From positions 84,078,922 to 84,142,921 of the forward strand of contig CM072886.1 of the NCBI GenBank assembly GCA_037013685.1: 64,000 bases of DNA, in the 5' to 3' direction. The DNA comes from Acridotheres tristis. Lineage: Eukaryota > Chordata > Aves > Passeriformes > Sturnidae. The notes under the pieces were generated by a model. It saw nothing but the letters and a program-made list of their open reading frames with translations, was not told the DNA's origin and did not search any database. Position 1 is the stretch's first letter. Each line of letters opens with the position of its first letter. The translations under genes were made by a program, and so were the position numbers. Below, in pieces: positions 37,510 through 50,888 of the stretch.

Positions 37510-37671
37510 GCCAAAGCTTTTGAGTTGAGCTACCTCGAGAAGGTTCCAGAAGTCAAGGACACAGTGCACAAACAGTCCCTCCTGCACCACGTCTGCACTA
37601 TGGTGGTAGAAAAGTTCCCAGACAGCACTGATCTTTATTCAGAGATCGGGGCCATCACTAGGTCAGCCAAG
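37510..37671 (+). CDS. FHOD3: FHOD3 exon, FH2 domain segment
   Basis: This 162-nt exon encodes 54 residues in phase 0, between TTTACAG and AAG|GTATGT. It reads [40 protein letters not shown] and [14 protein letters not shown]. In formins this region (A-F-x-L-x-x-L-x-K-x-x-x-x-K-D) follows the GNxxN motif and forms the start of the FH2 coiled-coil and post. It is nearly identical to other vertebrate FHOD3 sequences as I remember them, with KF/DST in place of NF/DSS. It sits close to the previous exon, so the two are likely spliced efficiently as a pair. Confidence 0.97.
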
Positions 37672-38145
37672 GTATGTCCAGTAGGTAAATACATCTATGT
37701 GTACATTTTTATAACACCTCTTTGAAGTGAAATATTTAAGATTTTAGCATATTATTTGATTTTTTTGGAACCTCCCTGGTTGCAGCAGTATTTATGAATG
37801 TGTGTTCATTGTGTCATTTGCGTTGAATTTCAAAGATGCCAGTACTACCTCTTTTGAACTTTATTTCTTTCTGTCACAAGGTTCCCTCATCAGTGCAGGT
37901 AGCTATTGGTTATGACAGCCATTTTAATGTTATGTACATTATTAACATACATAACTATTAGGAACTATTTTCAGGGTAAAACTTTATTTGATCAGTATCT
38001 TCAAATATATTTATTCTGTGTTTTGGGAGAATAGCTGTTTTTAAGGCACATGCCTGATTGTATTTTCAATCCAATGAAAGGAATGGGTTTTTTTACTAAT
38101 AAAATTGTTTCCAGAATTAAAGAATCCTTTAAATACTTGGTTTGC

Positions 38146-38260
38146 ATCACAGAATGGCTGGGATTGGGTTTTGAGCCTCTCCAGAGGAGGGACTCCACAG
38201 GCTTTCTGGGCAGCCTGTTCAAGTACTCTGTCACCATCTAAGTAAAGTTTTCTACATTTT
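38146..38260 (-). mobile_element. CR1 LINE fragment, internally deleted
   Basis: TCACAGAATGGCTGGGATTGG is followed within a few bases by AGCCTCTCCAGAGG, GGGACTCCACAGGCTTTCTG, GGCAGCCTGTTCAAGTACTC, TGTCACCATCTAAGTAAAG. These are antisense CR1 blocks, with the material between the 3' terminus and the middle block missing. It is an old inactive copy. Confidence 0.88.
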
Positions 38261-38621
38261 AGTACTCCTTTGCTGTCCTCTTCTTGAAAATAATGTTCAC
38301 GGTTAGGTGTTAGGGAACATAAATAGAAATAAAGGAAACCTGTGGCAGCACCTTTTGTCAAAAATGGTAGTTCCCTGTTTAATGCACAGGTCCGGTCAAT
38401 GCTTGATGCTGTAATGGAGATTATTTATTACTGCTGTGAGCAGGCATGATAGGAACACTGTAAACTCACTCTTAAATCTCTCAGTGTTAGATTTTATGAA
38501 TAACCCTTAAAAATAGTACATTGCTTGATTAATGGAGAGAACATAGGAGATTGCAAGCTTAAAGATTCTCTTTAGGCATCATGTCTTATGGAAATGGTAA
38601 TAATTACAGCAGATAATTATA

Positions 38622-38705
38622 GTGTCCATCTAGTCCAGTGTCTTGATTCAGACATTGGCCAATACCAGCTGCTTGACAGAAGAGCACAAGAAGTTTCTAA
38701 GGGAA
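38622..38705 (-). mobile_element. Old CR1-like fragment
   Basis: GTGTCCATCTAGTCCAGTGT, CTTGATTCAGACATTGGCC and AATACCAGCTGCTTGACAGA resemble the antisense 3' portion of ancient CR1 families (outline: TCCATCTAGTCCAG, then CAGTGGCCA, then CCAGATGCTTCAG). The match is diverged and the ends are approximate. Confidence 0.6.
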
Positions 38706-39051
38706 TGAAAGATCTCTCCTAGAAAAATGTTATTTCATGAGCCATAATTCTCATTATGTGCATCAAATACAAGAATGATTTCTTTTCCAAAGGCCACCTT
38801 ACCTGGATGTTGGGAGAGGAGCTGGAGAATGTGAGGCCAAACAACTCAATTTGCCCCCACAACCCAGAACATTTGCATAATACAATTTTATTTTTTTTTT
38901 AACTGCAAAACTTAAATCTTTTTTTGGCTCCTAGTGCAGTTCTTGCAACAATGAATTAATAATCTGGGGTTTTCTGCTGTTCAATCTGCCAGGTTCAGGA
39001 TTTAGTATCTGAATATACTGAACAGTCAAAATATTTTTTTCTCTCTAATTA

Positions 39052-39165
39052 ACAGAATCACTTAGGTTGGAAAGGATCTCTGGAGGTCATTTGATCCATC
39101 ACCCTTTTCAGTGCAAGACCAAATTAAATTAGGCTGCTCAGATCCTTGTTTAAGTCTTAAATTAT
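39052..39165 (-). mobile_element. CR1 LINE, 3'-end fragment
   Basis: ACAGAATCACTTAGGTTGGA, AAGGATCTCTGGAGGTCATT, TGATCCATCACCC, then GCTGCTCAGATCCTTGTT reproduce the antisense CR1 3' end in the right order. The element is truncated after about 110 bp and diverged. Confidence 0.88.
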
Positions 39166-40306
39166 CCTTTTATATCTTTTTTTTTATGAGACCATTTCCA
39201 CACTTTTCCTCCATCTTACCTCTTTAGAATGTGTTAAACAATAGTAAGTACATTATCCCAGCCTCTCCTTATGAAGGTCATATCTTACTTTGTTCCCTTC
39301 TGCTACCTTTTGTTAGATGTTCTGAGGTTTTCTCTGTGTTCTTTGCTGCTACCCTTTGGGCACACGTTGTCCCAGGGCAGTTCCCAAGGACATCCAGGCA
39401 GTCTCCTGAGCTGACAGGGCATTCAGAACTCTCAAAGGAGTCGGAAACTACCATGCACTGTGCACTTCATTGCAGTCTACAGCACTGACCATGATCTGCT
39501 GAAGAAGATTTGCTGCTTATCTCTCAAACCCCTAATTATCTTCAGTCAGGACTAATCTGAATAATTTCCTGCCATCTGTAGATTTTACCCTCTGGATGTG
39601 CTTCCTTGTGTCCAGATAATTTTGAAATACAAAGTACAAACCATGAGACGCCTGCTGTTAGCCCTGTCAACAAATGAGAATCAATGTGTATTCTTCTTTT
39701 CTTTTGTCCTCTTTACCTCACAATTCATAGGTGGTCTCCCATGAGGCTCTTGAAAAGATTTTGAAATTTAATCTTCTTTACTTGCTCTTATCTATTTCCT
39801 ATTTTATAAACATTCAGAATATAGTGGTTATTTTTATGTATTAAGTTTCCTGTCACTCATCCTTTAAGCCAAGTTACCAGATACAGAATAAAATGTGGAC
39901 TTCTGCATCAACTTTGATGCTTTTCTAGGGATAAGTAAAACTTTTGCTGTCCTACGATTCTCTAAGCACAGTTTTACCAAGTACAGTTTCATATATATTC
40001 ATACTCATTTTAGCCAGTGGCTCAATTTCTTCATTTTAATTGATGTCAGAATTATCATATTCTATTTGTTAACTGCTTGTAAGATACCATCTCTCTCCAA
40101 CATGTGTTTCTACTAGTAAGGTTTCAAACCTTCCTATTAGTTCACATCTATTAAAAATATAATACAGAAAAAGGAAAGGAGAACCAGATTAGGTTTTTCC
40201 CCAACATCCTCTGTAGCGAAGTTGGAGGAAAAGAAGTCTTCTTGCTTCCCTTCTCTAATTTTTGTCTTCCTCAGTTTCTTTTATCCCCAGTGATCCAGGA
40301 ACTCCC

Positions 40307-40344
40307 TTTTTTTCTTTTTTTCTTTTTTTTTTTTTTTTTTTTTT
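40307..40344. repeat. Poly-T tract
   Basis: This is an almost uninterrupted T run of about 38 bp with two C interruptions. It may be the antisense A-tail of a decayed insertion or simple slippage. No element body is recognisable. Confidence 0.8.
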
Positions 40345-43300
40345 GATACCATAACGGAATTTGTGGCTTTTGTTTTATATCCTTAGATATTTTCTCTTTA
40401 GATTCCATCTCCTTTCTCCTAGTTTTCCTCTTGTACCGCTCATGCTTAGGCTCTGGTTTATTGCCTTCAGTGAGTTTGGTTTTTCATGTTTGGAAGATTT
40501 TAACTTCCTCTTAAGTTTTTGGTTTTGTTTTTAATTTGAGTGATTCTTACTTTCTTAGCATTTAGGTATATTGGTTTCTCATTTCCTGCTTCTTCTCTTT
40601 GCTAAGAAGTTATTTCCCTTTTTTCTTCGATTGGGATCAAGTTAATCACTAAGAAGAAAAATTACCACAAAAGAGAAGAGCTTTTGTTTTCCAAAATTCT
40701 CACCACTATGTATGGTGTTCTCCCAAGTGGATCTTCTATTTTTCAGTCATAGAAAGTAGAAGAAAGCTTAACCTACTGCTGTCACTTAAAAAAAAATTAG
40801 GTCTAAGAGCGTGCACAGTCTTTCAGTCTGTGGTTTGCTGATCCAGTGGCCCTGCCCAAAGCGGACAAACATCTAAAAAGGCCAGACAAAATCACATTAA
40901 GAGAAATTATAGCCTTAACCTTCCCCGTGTTGCCCAAGGTCTCCCTCCTTGGGATGTTCCTGCATGTGTTAAACCACTGATGGATTACTGCAACAAGCTG
41001 TATTCCCACTTGATCATAGCTGCCACAAATCAAAGAGTTAAGATGTGGAAGCCATCCAAGCTGCCCTCTTCCAGGGAATGTTCACAGACAGGCAAAATCT
41101 TGGTTTAGGAAAGCTGACAGGAAAGGAGAACTAATATTTCACCGTGGATTAGGCTGTATTTTGAGCTCCATTTTGCCTACAAACATCTTTCAGAAACCAC
41201 AAAGGCTAAACAATTTCCATCCTGTAGATAAACAGAGATGCCCCTTCCCCTGAAATGCGCATCATATAAGAATTTCCTGAGCATTAGTAAATGAAAAAAA
41301 CAAAAAACATAAAGAAAACAGGCTGCCCCACCAAAAAGGAGCTAGAAATACCAGAAACAAAATGGTATATTTATTGCAAAACTTGTGGCTTTTTACTGAA
41401 GGGCTGAAGTCATAAATGGCACCAAAAAAAAGACAAATGTGAAAAAATTAGAGAAAAAAATAGAATTCTAGGTAAATAGAAGCATATATAGAGTCGTGCA
41501 GAGCACTGATTTAGTATCACATGATTAAAATCACTTGCCCTTTTTATTTTTTGGATATTTTAAGTTGCTTCTTTCGCTGAAGTTGTACCAGAACTGATGT
41601 ACATAATACTGAAGCAGACCCTCAGATTTCTGCAGTTAAGCTCGAGTGTTGTTCCTAGAAATTTCCTTAAGAAGCAGTTGCCTCAGCCCCAATACCTTCT
41701 CTGTTAGTAAATAAAAAATGGGTCCTTATTAAAAATGTTCATCTTCTCTCTCGAACCCATAAATATTTCCTCTGTGCATCTGAAAGCTGGCCAGCTCCAT
41801 AGAGTAAACTATAATTGTCATTTTCTTCCCCTGATTTTAATTTACCTACAAGGTATCAAACTTCTGTCTTGTTTTTAACCCCTGCAGCAAGACACTTGGG
41901 CACAGACACTCACAGCTACTAGGCAGTGGAGAAGCAGGCAGCTTTTAAAAATAAGAAATAGGAAATGTTAGCAACACTGGAGGGGCCGAGTATTGCTGAT
42001 AGCAAAGAACTTAGCATGAGCTTAAGGCATACACAGGGGAGAAGGAAGGCTGCAGCTGCCTGCCCTCCAAGGACCTTAGCAGGGAGGCATGAGGAGAAAG
42101 GAGCTGACTGGAACAGAATTGACATTTGACATGCTATAGCTTCTGCCTGATACATTGGAAAGCAGAGAAAGGATTAAAAAATAAAAAAAGGATAGGGAAC
42201 ATCATGCTGCCTCCTGAACCCTCTCAGTGGAATTTCTCTTGTCTTGCTTGACAGAAAGTATTTGTGTGCAGTTATCATTCAAGTATGTTTTCCCTACATT
42301 ATTTCAAACAAAAATAAATGCCAGAAGTCAAATTATTTTCCATGGAAAAAGAAGTCCAGGAATGCAAGGTTTCTTGCAGTCATTCCTTGTGATGCCAGCA
42401 GCTGCTGCAGATCCTGGCATGAGCTAGCAGGAGCAGAGGTGAAAGTAGAGCAAGCAGATCTTGTTGGCAGCAGGGCATACTGGGGCAAGGGGAACGAGCT
42501 TCCATGGCAAATGAGACTTTGAGGTTGTGTCTCAAAGAGTGCAGATGAAGTTTAGCACATGTGCCTGATGGCACTGTGCTGTTTCAATAACATTCCAGGT
42601 GAAATGACTGCAGGAATTGTTGCAGGTGACATAACACCATCTGAAGGGACCTATGTCACTGCTGTGTGGTATGTCTCCCCTTTGTCCCAGATTGTAGGAA
42701 CTTCCATACAGCATCTGCAAAATGATCCCATGTAGTATTAGGTCCCATTTGGATATTGTTTAATGAAGTAAAATGCAGTAGAGTTGTGTACATAATTGGG
42801 CAGACTCATCTGGTCATACCTCAGTAAGCACCTCTGCCACCTCTGTCCTTTAATTTTTTATTAGTGGGTTGATTCAGGTGTTCTCATTTCCAAAATTATT
42901 TCCACAGGATGCCAACTCTTACCCTAGAATTAGAAATGTCTGAGCAGAACCTTCTTTATATATTGCTTGCTTTAGAGAGTTGGCATCTTATGTGGCTTAA
43001 AATGCATGCCCACAGTGTGCAAGTCGGACTAACAAGGGTCTTGGGATAATTCTTGTGACACTTGGTGAAGGAAGCCAGTCTGGAAATATTAGAGGAGACA
43101 AGAGTTTTGAACATATGCCACAGAAGGTCGCTGCTCTCAGATGACAGTGTGTTTGCAAAGAGCAATTCTCAGAATTTCCTTTGGCACTGAACCAACTCAG
43201 GAAAAGAGGAAGATTTCATGTTCCCTGCCAGAACGCATCCCTGTAATAATGTGAGAATGAACGGTCTGACCCTAAATTATAAACAGCTCAGACTAGACTG

Positions 43301-46300
43301 TGGTCTGCTGCAGAAACTATCTTGAACTTTGAAAAGAGAAAGCTTGTGTGTGGTTATGTATATCTTTCTGTGAGGTACAATAAAATACTTGTCATTTTAT
43401 TGTGCATTTAAGGCAACATGTCATTGTGAAAGTATCAATCTTCTCTTAAATGCACCTTGTGACGAAGATAAAAATGCAGAGATCCAGGTTTTCCTTAGAA
43501 AATAACTGGATTTTATATGTTTACCACTAAAAGAAACAAGCTATCGCGATAAACAATAGAGTATCAAATAATAGAAATCTTATACAAACACATGGAGGCT
43601 ATGTAATAAGTTATTCACTGGCCTTCAGAACAAAATTTTGGATACAGTGGTTTTGAAAAGAAGTGCTTCATCAGTTTCCATTCATTTACTTTTTGGGGCT
43701 TTTTGCTTCAATCTAGTTGTGACATCTTTGACCCTGTTGAAAAGCTGAATGTCAGCACAGGAGGCAGGAAACGTGAGTGTATTTAGGTGCAGCATCTTTG
43801 ACTTTAGGGTGGTTTTGTACTTGCAGCAGTGGGGGAGCTTAGCCCAAAGACCAGAGGAGATTTAGCTGGAAGAGGAAACGTGTTTGTAGAGCACATTCCA
43901 GCTAAGGGAAAGCTGAAGAAAAATGACCTCTTACCTCACAGTGGCTGTAATTGTTCACGGTGCACGGCAGTGCATGCCCGGAGTTGTATATGCTGCTCTG
44001 GGGAATATATAGTGGAAGGCACTTTATTTCCCAATGTTACCTCAAATCAGCCATTCCTCTCTCTCCCAGCAAATAATAAAGTGTGCAATTCCTGTGTTTC
44101 CATGAGATATTCATGGCCACACAGAGGAATAACATCCCAACCCGAAGGGCATAAAGGCTTCCTGATCCATGTCCTGCCTGAATAATTGGAGCATGATCTA
44201 GTATTTAATGAATGAGAAAGTTTTAAACTTTTATACATGGCATGTGCTATTGAATGGAGTTGAACTTGAAAAAAATAGGCCTTGTAAGGACCAATGTTCA
44301 GGGAACCAGAACGAGCAGGGAAATAAGTGCTGAGCTGTTTGATGGTAGTGGAAGTTTTCGAGTCAGGTGAAAACCAGTGAGAACTGCCTGGGAAGTAGTT
44401 GTGTCATGAGGTACTGAATTCTCAGCCTAGTGGAATGAGAAACTTGGTAGAATTCTTTTTTATTTTTGTTGTTTATGGCAAAGTCATCTGCTTCTATGGT
44501 AGCAAGCAGTAAATAGTGATATAAAGTGATTAAAGTGAGTGTTGTTGTTTCTGCCATGTGGTTGGAAGGTTTTATTCTTTGGTCTGAGTCATTTGTGCAA
44601 AATATGGTGGTGTGTTAAATTGAAAAATAGATTTTTAATTCTATAGTTGCCTAGGACTGAGTTTAGGGCAGTGGTTTGCTGAGGCTGACTCTGCAAGGCT
44701 TTTGTCACATAAACTTGTCTTTGCATCCTGTTTGCATATACTGTCTCTGGCTACTCCTCTCTGATATAACAGTGTCTACTAGGGCACTTCTCAGAAGACT
44801 GCACAGTGGGCCTAGCAAGAGATTTCACAGATACCAACTGTCCTGAATATTTTTTATCTAGTGTGATTGTGAATGGAGAGGAATCTGGCCAGAGAAAGGA
44901 GGAACATATCAAAAATATCCCAGAACCATTTAGAAAGTTGCTCTTTCTAAATTGGCTTGCAAATTAAAATAAACATTTCATAGTGTTTGAAAGAAAGGAC
45001 ATTCCTATTTTGCATAACAGCCTAAGACCACTCATTCTTTTTCCAGCAGAAAAAGAAAAAAAAGTATTAATTTAAAAAATTGTAGTAGAAGGTAACTATG
45101 CAGGGCCAGCAAGCTGCATGTTTTTTGCACATACATGTATCGAGGGAGAAAAATAATGTATGTTTCCATCTTCCTCCAAATCCTTGGGCCAGGTACAACA
45201 TCTGTACACTACTGTCAAGCAAGAAAGATGTAATGACTATTTCAGATTACTGCTTGCTTTTATTCAGTGGAGCATAGTTGTAAAATAATGCCACAGCAAT
45301 TCTTATCTGAGTACCTCCTATGCTGAGCTCTCCTGGAGCCACAACTCACCTGAATTCCTTCTTAGTCCCACCACGACCATCCAGCTGCAGGCAAGAATTG
45401 GTGCATCTTTCCTTTCAAGAAAGAACAATAAAGAGGATCCATGTTTCTCCACTATAATACATCATTAATTCCTTTAGTAAAGTGTTGGAAATAAGCACAT
45501 AAATCACAAGGGGAAATCCATGCTTCCTTAGCAGTGCTGTGTGAACTGATAAAGAGGTAGTATGGTACTATAAATGCTGTTTTATGTTCTCTTTATGCAT
45601 AATATATGAATAATAGTAATTTTTACTCCACACAAGTTTTTGTTCTCTTTATCATATGAACACATGACTAGAGATCTCTTGTAGTTGGGATTTCTCATTG
45701 CTCTTACTGTTGTTATATTTGTATATAACACCCTAAGCAGAACCACAGACCTGGAGCAGAGTGAAATGTAATGGATTCTGTGTCTACACACAAATTTGGC
45801 ACTGGTGAAATAGCATTTCATAAAGTGGGTATCAGCTGGGGTACCTGATTGAAAAACTGGAACTGTAATATTTCACAGAAGATGTTTTTCTGCAAGGATA
45901 TTCCTTTCTGTCCACAAGAAAGTGACCAAACACTACAGAGTCGACAGACAGAGATTTCATGAAGGTTTGGCACATTCAGGTGCTGTACAGTTTGCCTTTG
46001 AGGAATACACAGGTACATTATCCTATAGTGGAGTTCCTACTTTACTCCTTCCAGGAGTTTAAAACTTCTACTTGAGCACACCAGTGCTCCACAGAGGTTT
46101 ATTCCAGGAGAGTTCAGGTGCTGTTCTTCTTACTGCAGTTTCCTTAGGACTTCCACAGAGGATAGAATTTTTGTTTGTGCTCAAAATACTCGTGAGTGTC
46201 CCTTAGCCCAACCTGCCAGCCCCCATTCCTGCTGGTACTTCCCACTCTTCTGAATGTGCTGACTGTTGGCAGATTCCGAGGTGCCAGGAATTCACCATTA

Positions 46301-47975
46301 CCCCCAGATTTGTTGTTCTCCAAAGATACTTCTTGAACCACTACAGGCCTGAACATCAGAGCTTTCTGATAGATTAAAACTCATTCTATCAGAAAATGCC
46401 ATTAATTTAAATTTCTCAGTTACAGAGGCTGAGAGGCTTCCTCAACCAGGTTGGATAATTCTTACTAAGACCTAAACCTTGGATTTTTTTTTTCCTTAAC
46501 AGGAATGTTAGTATTTTTTCCCCATGTGTGTTTTAGCTGCACCATCTGTGGAGAGCAGCAATGTGTTTATCATCAACAGTGAAAATACTGACCTGGAAAG
46601 GACTTTCTTTTTTTTCAACATATGCATTGATATGGATATAAGGAAAGCAAATACCCCACAGCTGCTCCGCCTGCAGGGCTTTTCTGAATAGCAGAGTGGA
46701 TCAAAGGATGTTTTTATTTCCTTGAGAGGAGGAAAAATTCATCACTTTATAAATCACAGCAAAAACAAATCAAATCAATACCAGGAGCTTTTTAATAATA
46801 ATGCGTTTCTTATGGCTATTCTCAGTATAGGTCTCAGCAGAGGATGCTGCACACAGCTAAGAAGAATGAAATAAAACCTGCCTCTGACACCATTTTCCAT
46901 TTAGCATTAAGGAATTAACTGGAGTATGAGACTGTAACATCCCAAGCACTGATGTGTTTAGAATCTGAGAGCTAAATCTATATTTTATAGCTTGAGTTCA
47001 TCTGAACTGTGAAGTGGTATTATAAAATCCTTTCTTGCTTTCTTCAGAATTCCAGAGCATGTTAGGTAGTTTTATTTTTCTTATCTGTTGTGTGCTGTGG
47101 CTGGGTCATTGATGCACTGTGTTGAGTTGTTAGCAAGATGTCCTGAGTGTCTTCTGTAGAGTATTGCAGTTTGAACACCTTTTTTGGTTGATGAATAAAG
47201 GAGAAGCTCTCCCTCACCTTCTGTGGAATGTGTTGGCTTCTGTCCTGATGAATGTTACTGTAAGGTGCAATCATTTATTTTAACTGTGTTGAGAGACTTT
47301 CAGAGTCGTTATATGATCTCATTACAAGCCAGTAAATTCGTATTGTATATCAAGGGATGAAAGTTAGTGCTGAGATCACTAAATAACACATACATTCAAT
47401 AGAGCTTTAAAAAATTCTGGCCCGTGAATTTTGTGATTAGAACTAGATCATCTATTAACAAGTCAGTGCATGACTGGGGAATAGATCCAAGTGCTTCCTA
47501 AAATGGAGAATTGTTGGCGGGGTACAACAGTGAGCAGTAAACAGGGTATAAAAAGCTTTGAGTAGTAGAGAAAAGGATTAAGAAAAAGAGAAAGTTTTGT
47601 ATTACCTCAGAAAGAACTGAGTCATGCAGTTGCTTGGTGCAGACATGAAATTATTAACAAGGGAAAAAACACATAACAATATTTTATTGTCCCTTCTTTA
47701 GCTGTTAGGCCTCCAAGAATAAAACCAAATATATGTGTATGCATATTTCTTTGTTTTCAGTTTTCCTTACTATTATTACATGCCTAGACACATTGTGATA
47801 GTGAAAGCTGGTTTTTTATTGCTTTAATAATGATTAATCATGTGAATTGATGTTGTGCTGCCACTACTTTGACCCTTTCATACACACAGATAGCATTGTG
47901 CACAGATATCCAAGTACACAACCACAGTGTTTTCACTTCAAGTGTTACCTTGTCTTTTCCTTTGTCTTTTTTCAG

Positions 47976-48166
47976 GTTGACTTTGAACAACTTCAGGAAA
48001 ACTTATGTCAGATGGAAAGACGGTGCAAAGCATCATGGGATCACCTTAAGGCTATAGCAAAACATGAAATGAAGCCAAGTCTAAAGCAAAAAATGTCTGA
48101 GTTCCTTAAAGATTGTGCAGAAAGAATCATAATCCTGAAGATTGTTCATAGAAGAATAATTAACAG
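47976..48166 (+). CDS. FHOD3: FHOD3 exon, FH2 domain segment
   Basis: This 191-nt exon starts in phase 0 after TTTTCAG and ends with two bases of an Arg codon before GTACAG. It reads VDFEQLQENLCQMERRCKAS, WDHLKAIAKHEMKPSLKQKM and SEFLKDCAERIIILKIVHRR, ending IIN plus the split Arg. This is the long amphipathic helix and post part of FH2, and the high charge and heptad-like spacing fit that. It is almost unchanged from other vertebrate FHOD3 sequences as I recall. The following exon supplies G to finish Arg, then FHSFLLFMG. Confidence 0.97.
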
Positions 48167-49740
48167 GTACAGAATTATATCGGTGACAGCAATACCTTGA
48201 TAGTAAATGACTTGATAAAATTATAAGTTATGACATCATAAATGTTTCATAAGTGTTTCATAAGTATTTAATGTCCATTCCTGCAAGGAATGTTGCTGGG
48301 TTGTATGTGGTGTATACTTTTTTATAGTTTGCGTTGAAGAAAGATCCCCACTCCAGAAATTTCTATATTTTTGACTAAAAAAAGCAATCATCCAGGCAAT
48401 CATTCATTCCGAAGGTGCAATAACTGTGTCTTTTGCCTCCTAGTCCCCAAAAGGTAGCATCTTTATAGTTAAGTTGATAGATTTTCTGTTTTATTCCTCA
48501 GTTTTATAAGAAGGCTTGGCTAACTGTCTGATAAACCAGAACAGACTGTAGCAAAAAAAATGAAGTTTTATTGACAAATTTATCATATGCAGAAGCTGAA
48601 ACCAGTCTTGTACAATGAGTTATTTTGTGGGCAGAACCACTCCTATTTGCAAGATCTTCAATTATGTGTTTTATTCTTATACCAGCTGAAGGCAGAATTA
48701 AGATTTCTCTCCTTAGAATTTGCAGTTGAATTTAATGAAATTGTGAGAGGTTTTCTGACTTCTGGATAATTTCCAAATTGCTGTGGTCAGAATTAAGAAC
48801 TGGATTCCAAATGATCCCAAATTTGTGGGTATACACTTGAGAAGTTGATTCAGCTCTTTTATTTTTGTAATGACTTAGGATTTATGCCATAAGTAAGCAA
48901 AAATCCCAATTGCAATGGAAAGGAATTAATTCATTGGTTTCCTATTGTGTTTATCATATGCATTGTGCAAGTAAGAAAAATATCAACTTTCTCCTCTATA
49001 CCCTGCAACTGCTATGATAGTTCTTAAAAATGTTTTCATATACTTGCATCTTTCTAGGATTGGGAAGACTTTTTGTCTTCTGGGATGTAGATGCAGTTAA
49101 AAGGAATTCCCATACATTTTTACATATTCAATGTGCTGCTGTAAATCATGTAATATAGAAGCAATAGTAAAATTGCAAATAGTGCAAAAGCTCTGAATGC
49201 CACAGAAGCAATAAAACTGTGAATTGAGAGTGTCCCAAACTAATGTACTTGGTAGATAATATAATTTTATGGTCAGTTTCATGAACCAGAAATTCTTTCC
49301 TTCTTGTGTTTTCTAGCCTGTAAATCTGCATTCTTCTTGTCTAGACTTTGCCCAACATCCTAAGAGCCTCTTTGAAGTTACTTAATACAAATAAATAGAA
49401 TTGAAACTTAATAAATATTTTTTCTATAACTGAAATGAAATTGGTCATTCACGTGCCAAATTAGTCATATAAAGTGATGGAGTTCCATAAACATTTTATC
49501 TCCTACATCAGCCTGGGAAAGTAGACTGGGATGAAGTTATCATAGGCTAGACTTTCATGGTTTTAATTATAAAACATACCAATGTTATGCAAAGCATCCA
49601 TGAAAATTCTGTAGCACAAAGGAAATGATGGGAGCTAGTCAAATAATAAATGGATTCAGTGAAATATAGGGTTGTTGTTTTTTTTCCAAGAGACCATCAA
49701 TAAAGATTTTTTTCCCATTTATAAATTCATTTTTTTCCAG
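48167..49740 (+). other. FHOD3 intron, about 1.6 kb
   Basis: The intron runs from GTACAG to TTTTTTTCCAG, with a T-rich tract before the acceptor. It is AT-rich. I see no repeat and no supported gene. Confidence 0.8.
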
Positions 49741-49933
49741 GTTTCACTCATTTTTGTTATTTATGGGCCATCCTCCCTACGCAATACGTGAAGTCAATAT
49801 CAATAAGTTCTGCAAAATTATAAGTGAATTTGCTCTGGAATACCGCACCACCAGGGAACGAGTTCTGCAGCAAAAACAGAAACGAGCTAACCACAGAGAA
49901 AGAAACAAGACCAGAGGGAAAATGATAACAGAT
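49741..49933 (+). CDS. FHOD3: FHOD3 exon, FH2 C-terminal end and basic helix
   Basis: This 193-nt exon follows TTTTTTTCCAG and ends GAT|GTAAGT in phase 0. After completing Arg it reads [40 protein letters not shown] and [20 protein letters not shown], ending MITD. The first part closes the FH2 domain. The Gln/Lys/Arg-rich helix at the end is the usual formin tail of FH2, which can bind actin or other proteins. In the non-muscle transcript, MITD joins directly to SGKFS of the exon at 57958. In the muscle-type transcript the acidic microexon at 55385 is inserted between them. Confidence 0.97.
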
Positions 49934-50402
49934 GTAAGTGGCAAATGGTATCTCCCATTGCATGGATTTTTAAAACTTTCTTTCACTGAATGTGGTATAT
50001 GAAGTGTTGTTACTCTCTTTATTTTTAGAGGTCCTTGTGCTGTAAGTAATGAACTTTCCTCTCTTAGACGACAAAACTTCAAGTCCTTGATTGTGTATAT
50101 TTTCTGCTTCATAAAAATGTATAGGACAAAACAAACTGAATTTAATTATCCAGAAAGAGCTTCTCTGTGTGCTGCACAGTGTCCAGAATATCTAGGAGAC
50201 ATCAGGAGCCGTGTGTATCTGATCAGCCAAGAATATGACAAAGGAAAAAATACCCTAGAAATTAGACTCCTTATTGAGAATATAATTTAGATGATGAATC
50301 ATTGTAGCCATTTAAGTGATGCAGCCCAATTGTAATGGATTTTTTCCTCAATCTTTGAATATTCTAATATAGTCCTGAGTCTTGATATTTTATCTATTTT
50401 TA

Positions 50403-50450
50403 TGTGTGTGTATATATATATATACACACACATATACATATATACATATA
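50403..50450. repeat. TG/TA/CA simple repeat
   Basis: TGTGTGTG, then TATATATATATA, then CACACACA and ATATACATATATAC. The TG and CA halves can pair across the TA centre, so this can form a hairpin or cruciform. Confidence 0.85.
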
Positions 50451-50682
50451 TTTCATGTGCATGCATAGCAATTTTCTTCTTAACTTTAAAGCACAGACCA
50501 GCCAATTTTTTGGTAACAGACTACTTTGGGATTCTGAAAGGATGGACAAATTTATGTCCACAGTAGGTGTTTACTCTGCAAACGTTTTGACTGAAGATTG
50601 CATACTCATAAAATAAATTAAACTAAGATTAGTTTTCTCAGCATAATAGGTTTTTAAATCCCCTTGATTTTTTTATATCTTC

Positions 50683-50701
50683 TTTTTTTTTTTTTTTTTT
50701 T
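50683..50701. repeat. Poly-T tract
   Basis: This is an uninterrupted T run of 19 bp. No attached element is seen. Confidence 0.85.
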
Positions 50702-50888
50702 AAGTTGATGTAGTTTGGCTCAATCCAAATAGAGTTTTAAGAAGTGCCAGTACTTAATAAAAGTTTCCAGCTGTCTCAAAAATCCAAATCTGGAGTCTCG
50801 ATTAAATGCAAGTATATGAAGCTACCCCTGCCTTTGGCATGAAAAGCTCGAAGCTGATTACAGTTTTATGGCTCAGGCAACATGAATC

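Larger units (their letters stand above)
37672..47975 (+). other. FHOD3 intron, about 10.3 kb, with several CR1 fragments
   Basis: This is the largest intron in the window, from GTATGT to TTTTCAG. Three CR1 or CR1-like fragments cluster in its first 1.5 kb (38146-38260, 38622-38705, 39052-39165), all in antisense orientation. A long poly-T tract lies at 40307-40344 and A-rich stretches near 41290-41460. A DYCN-L-like reading near 40975-41010 hints at an ancient LINE reverse transcriptase piece but is too weak to annotate. From about 41500 to 47900 I see nothing beyond chance open frames. Confidence 0.7.

Noticed and set aside
40960..41060. DYCNKLYSHLI-like reading resembling a LINE reverse transcriptase region
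   Set aside because: Only the four-residue DYCN core matches and the surrounding residues do not follow the family pattern, so it is too weak to call.
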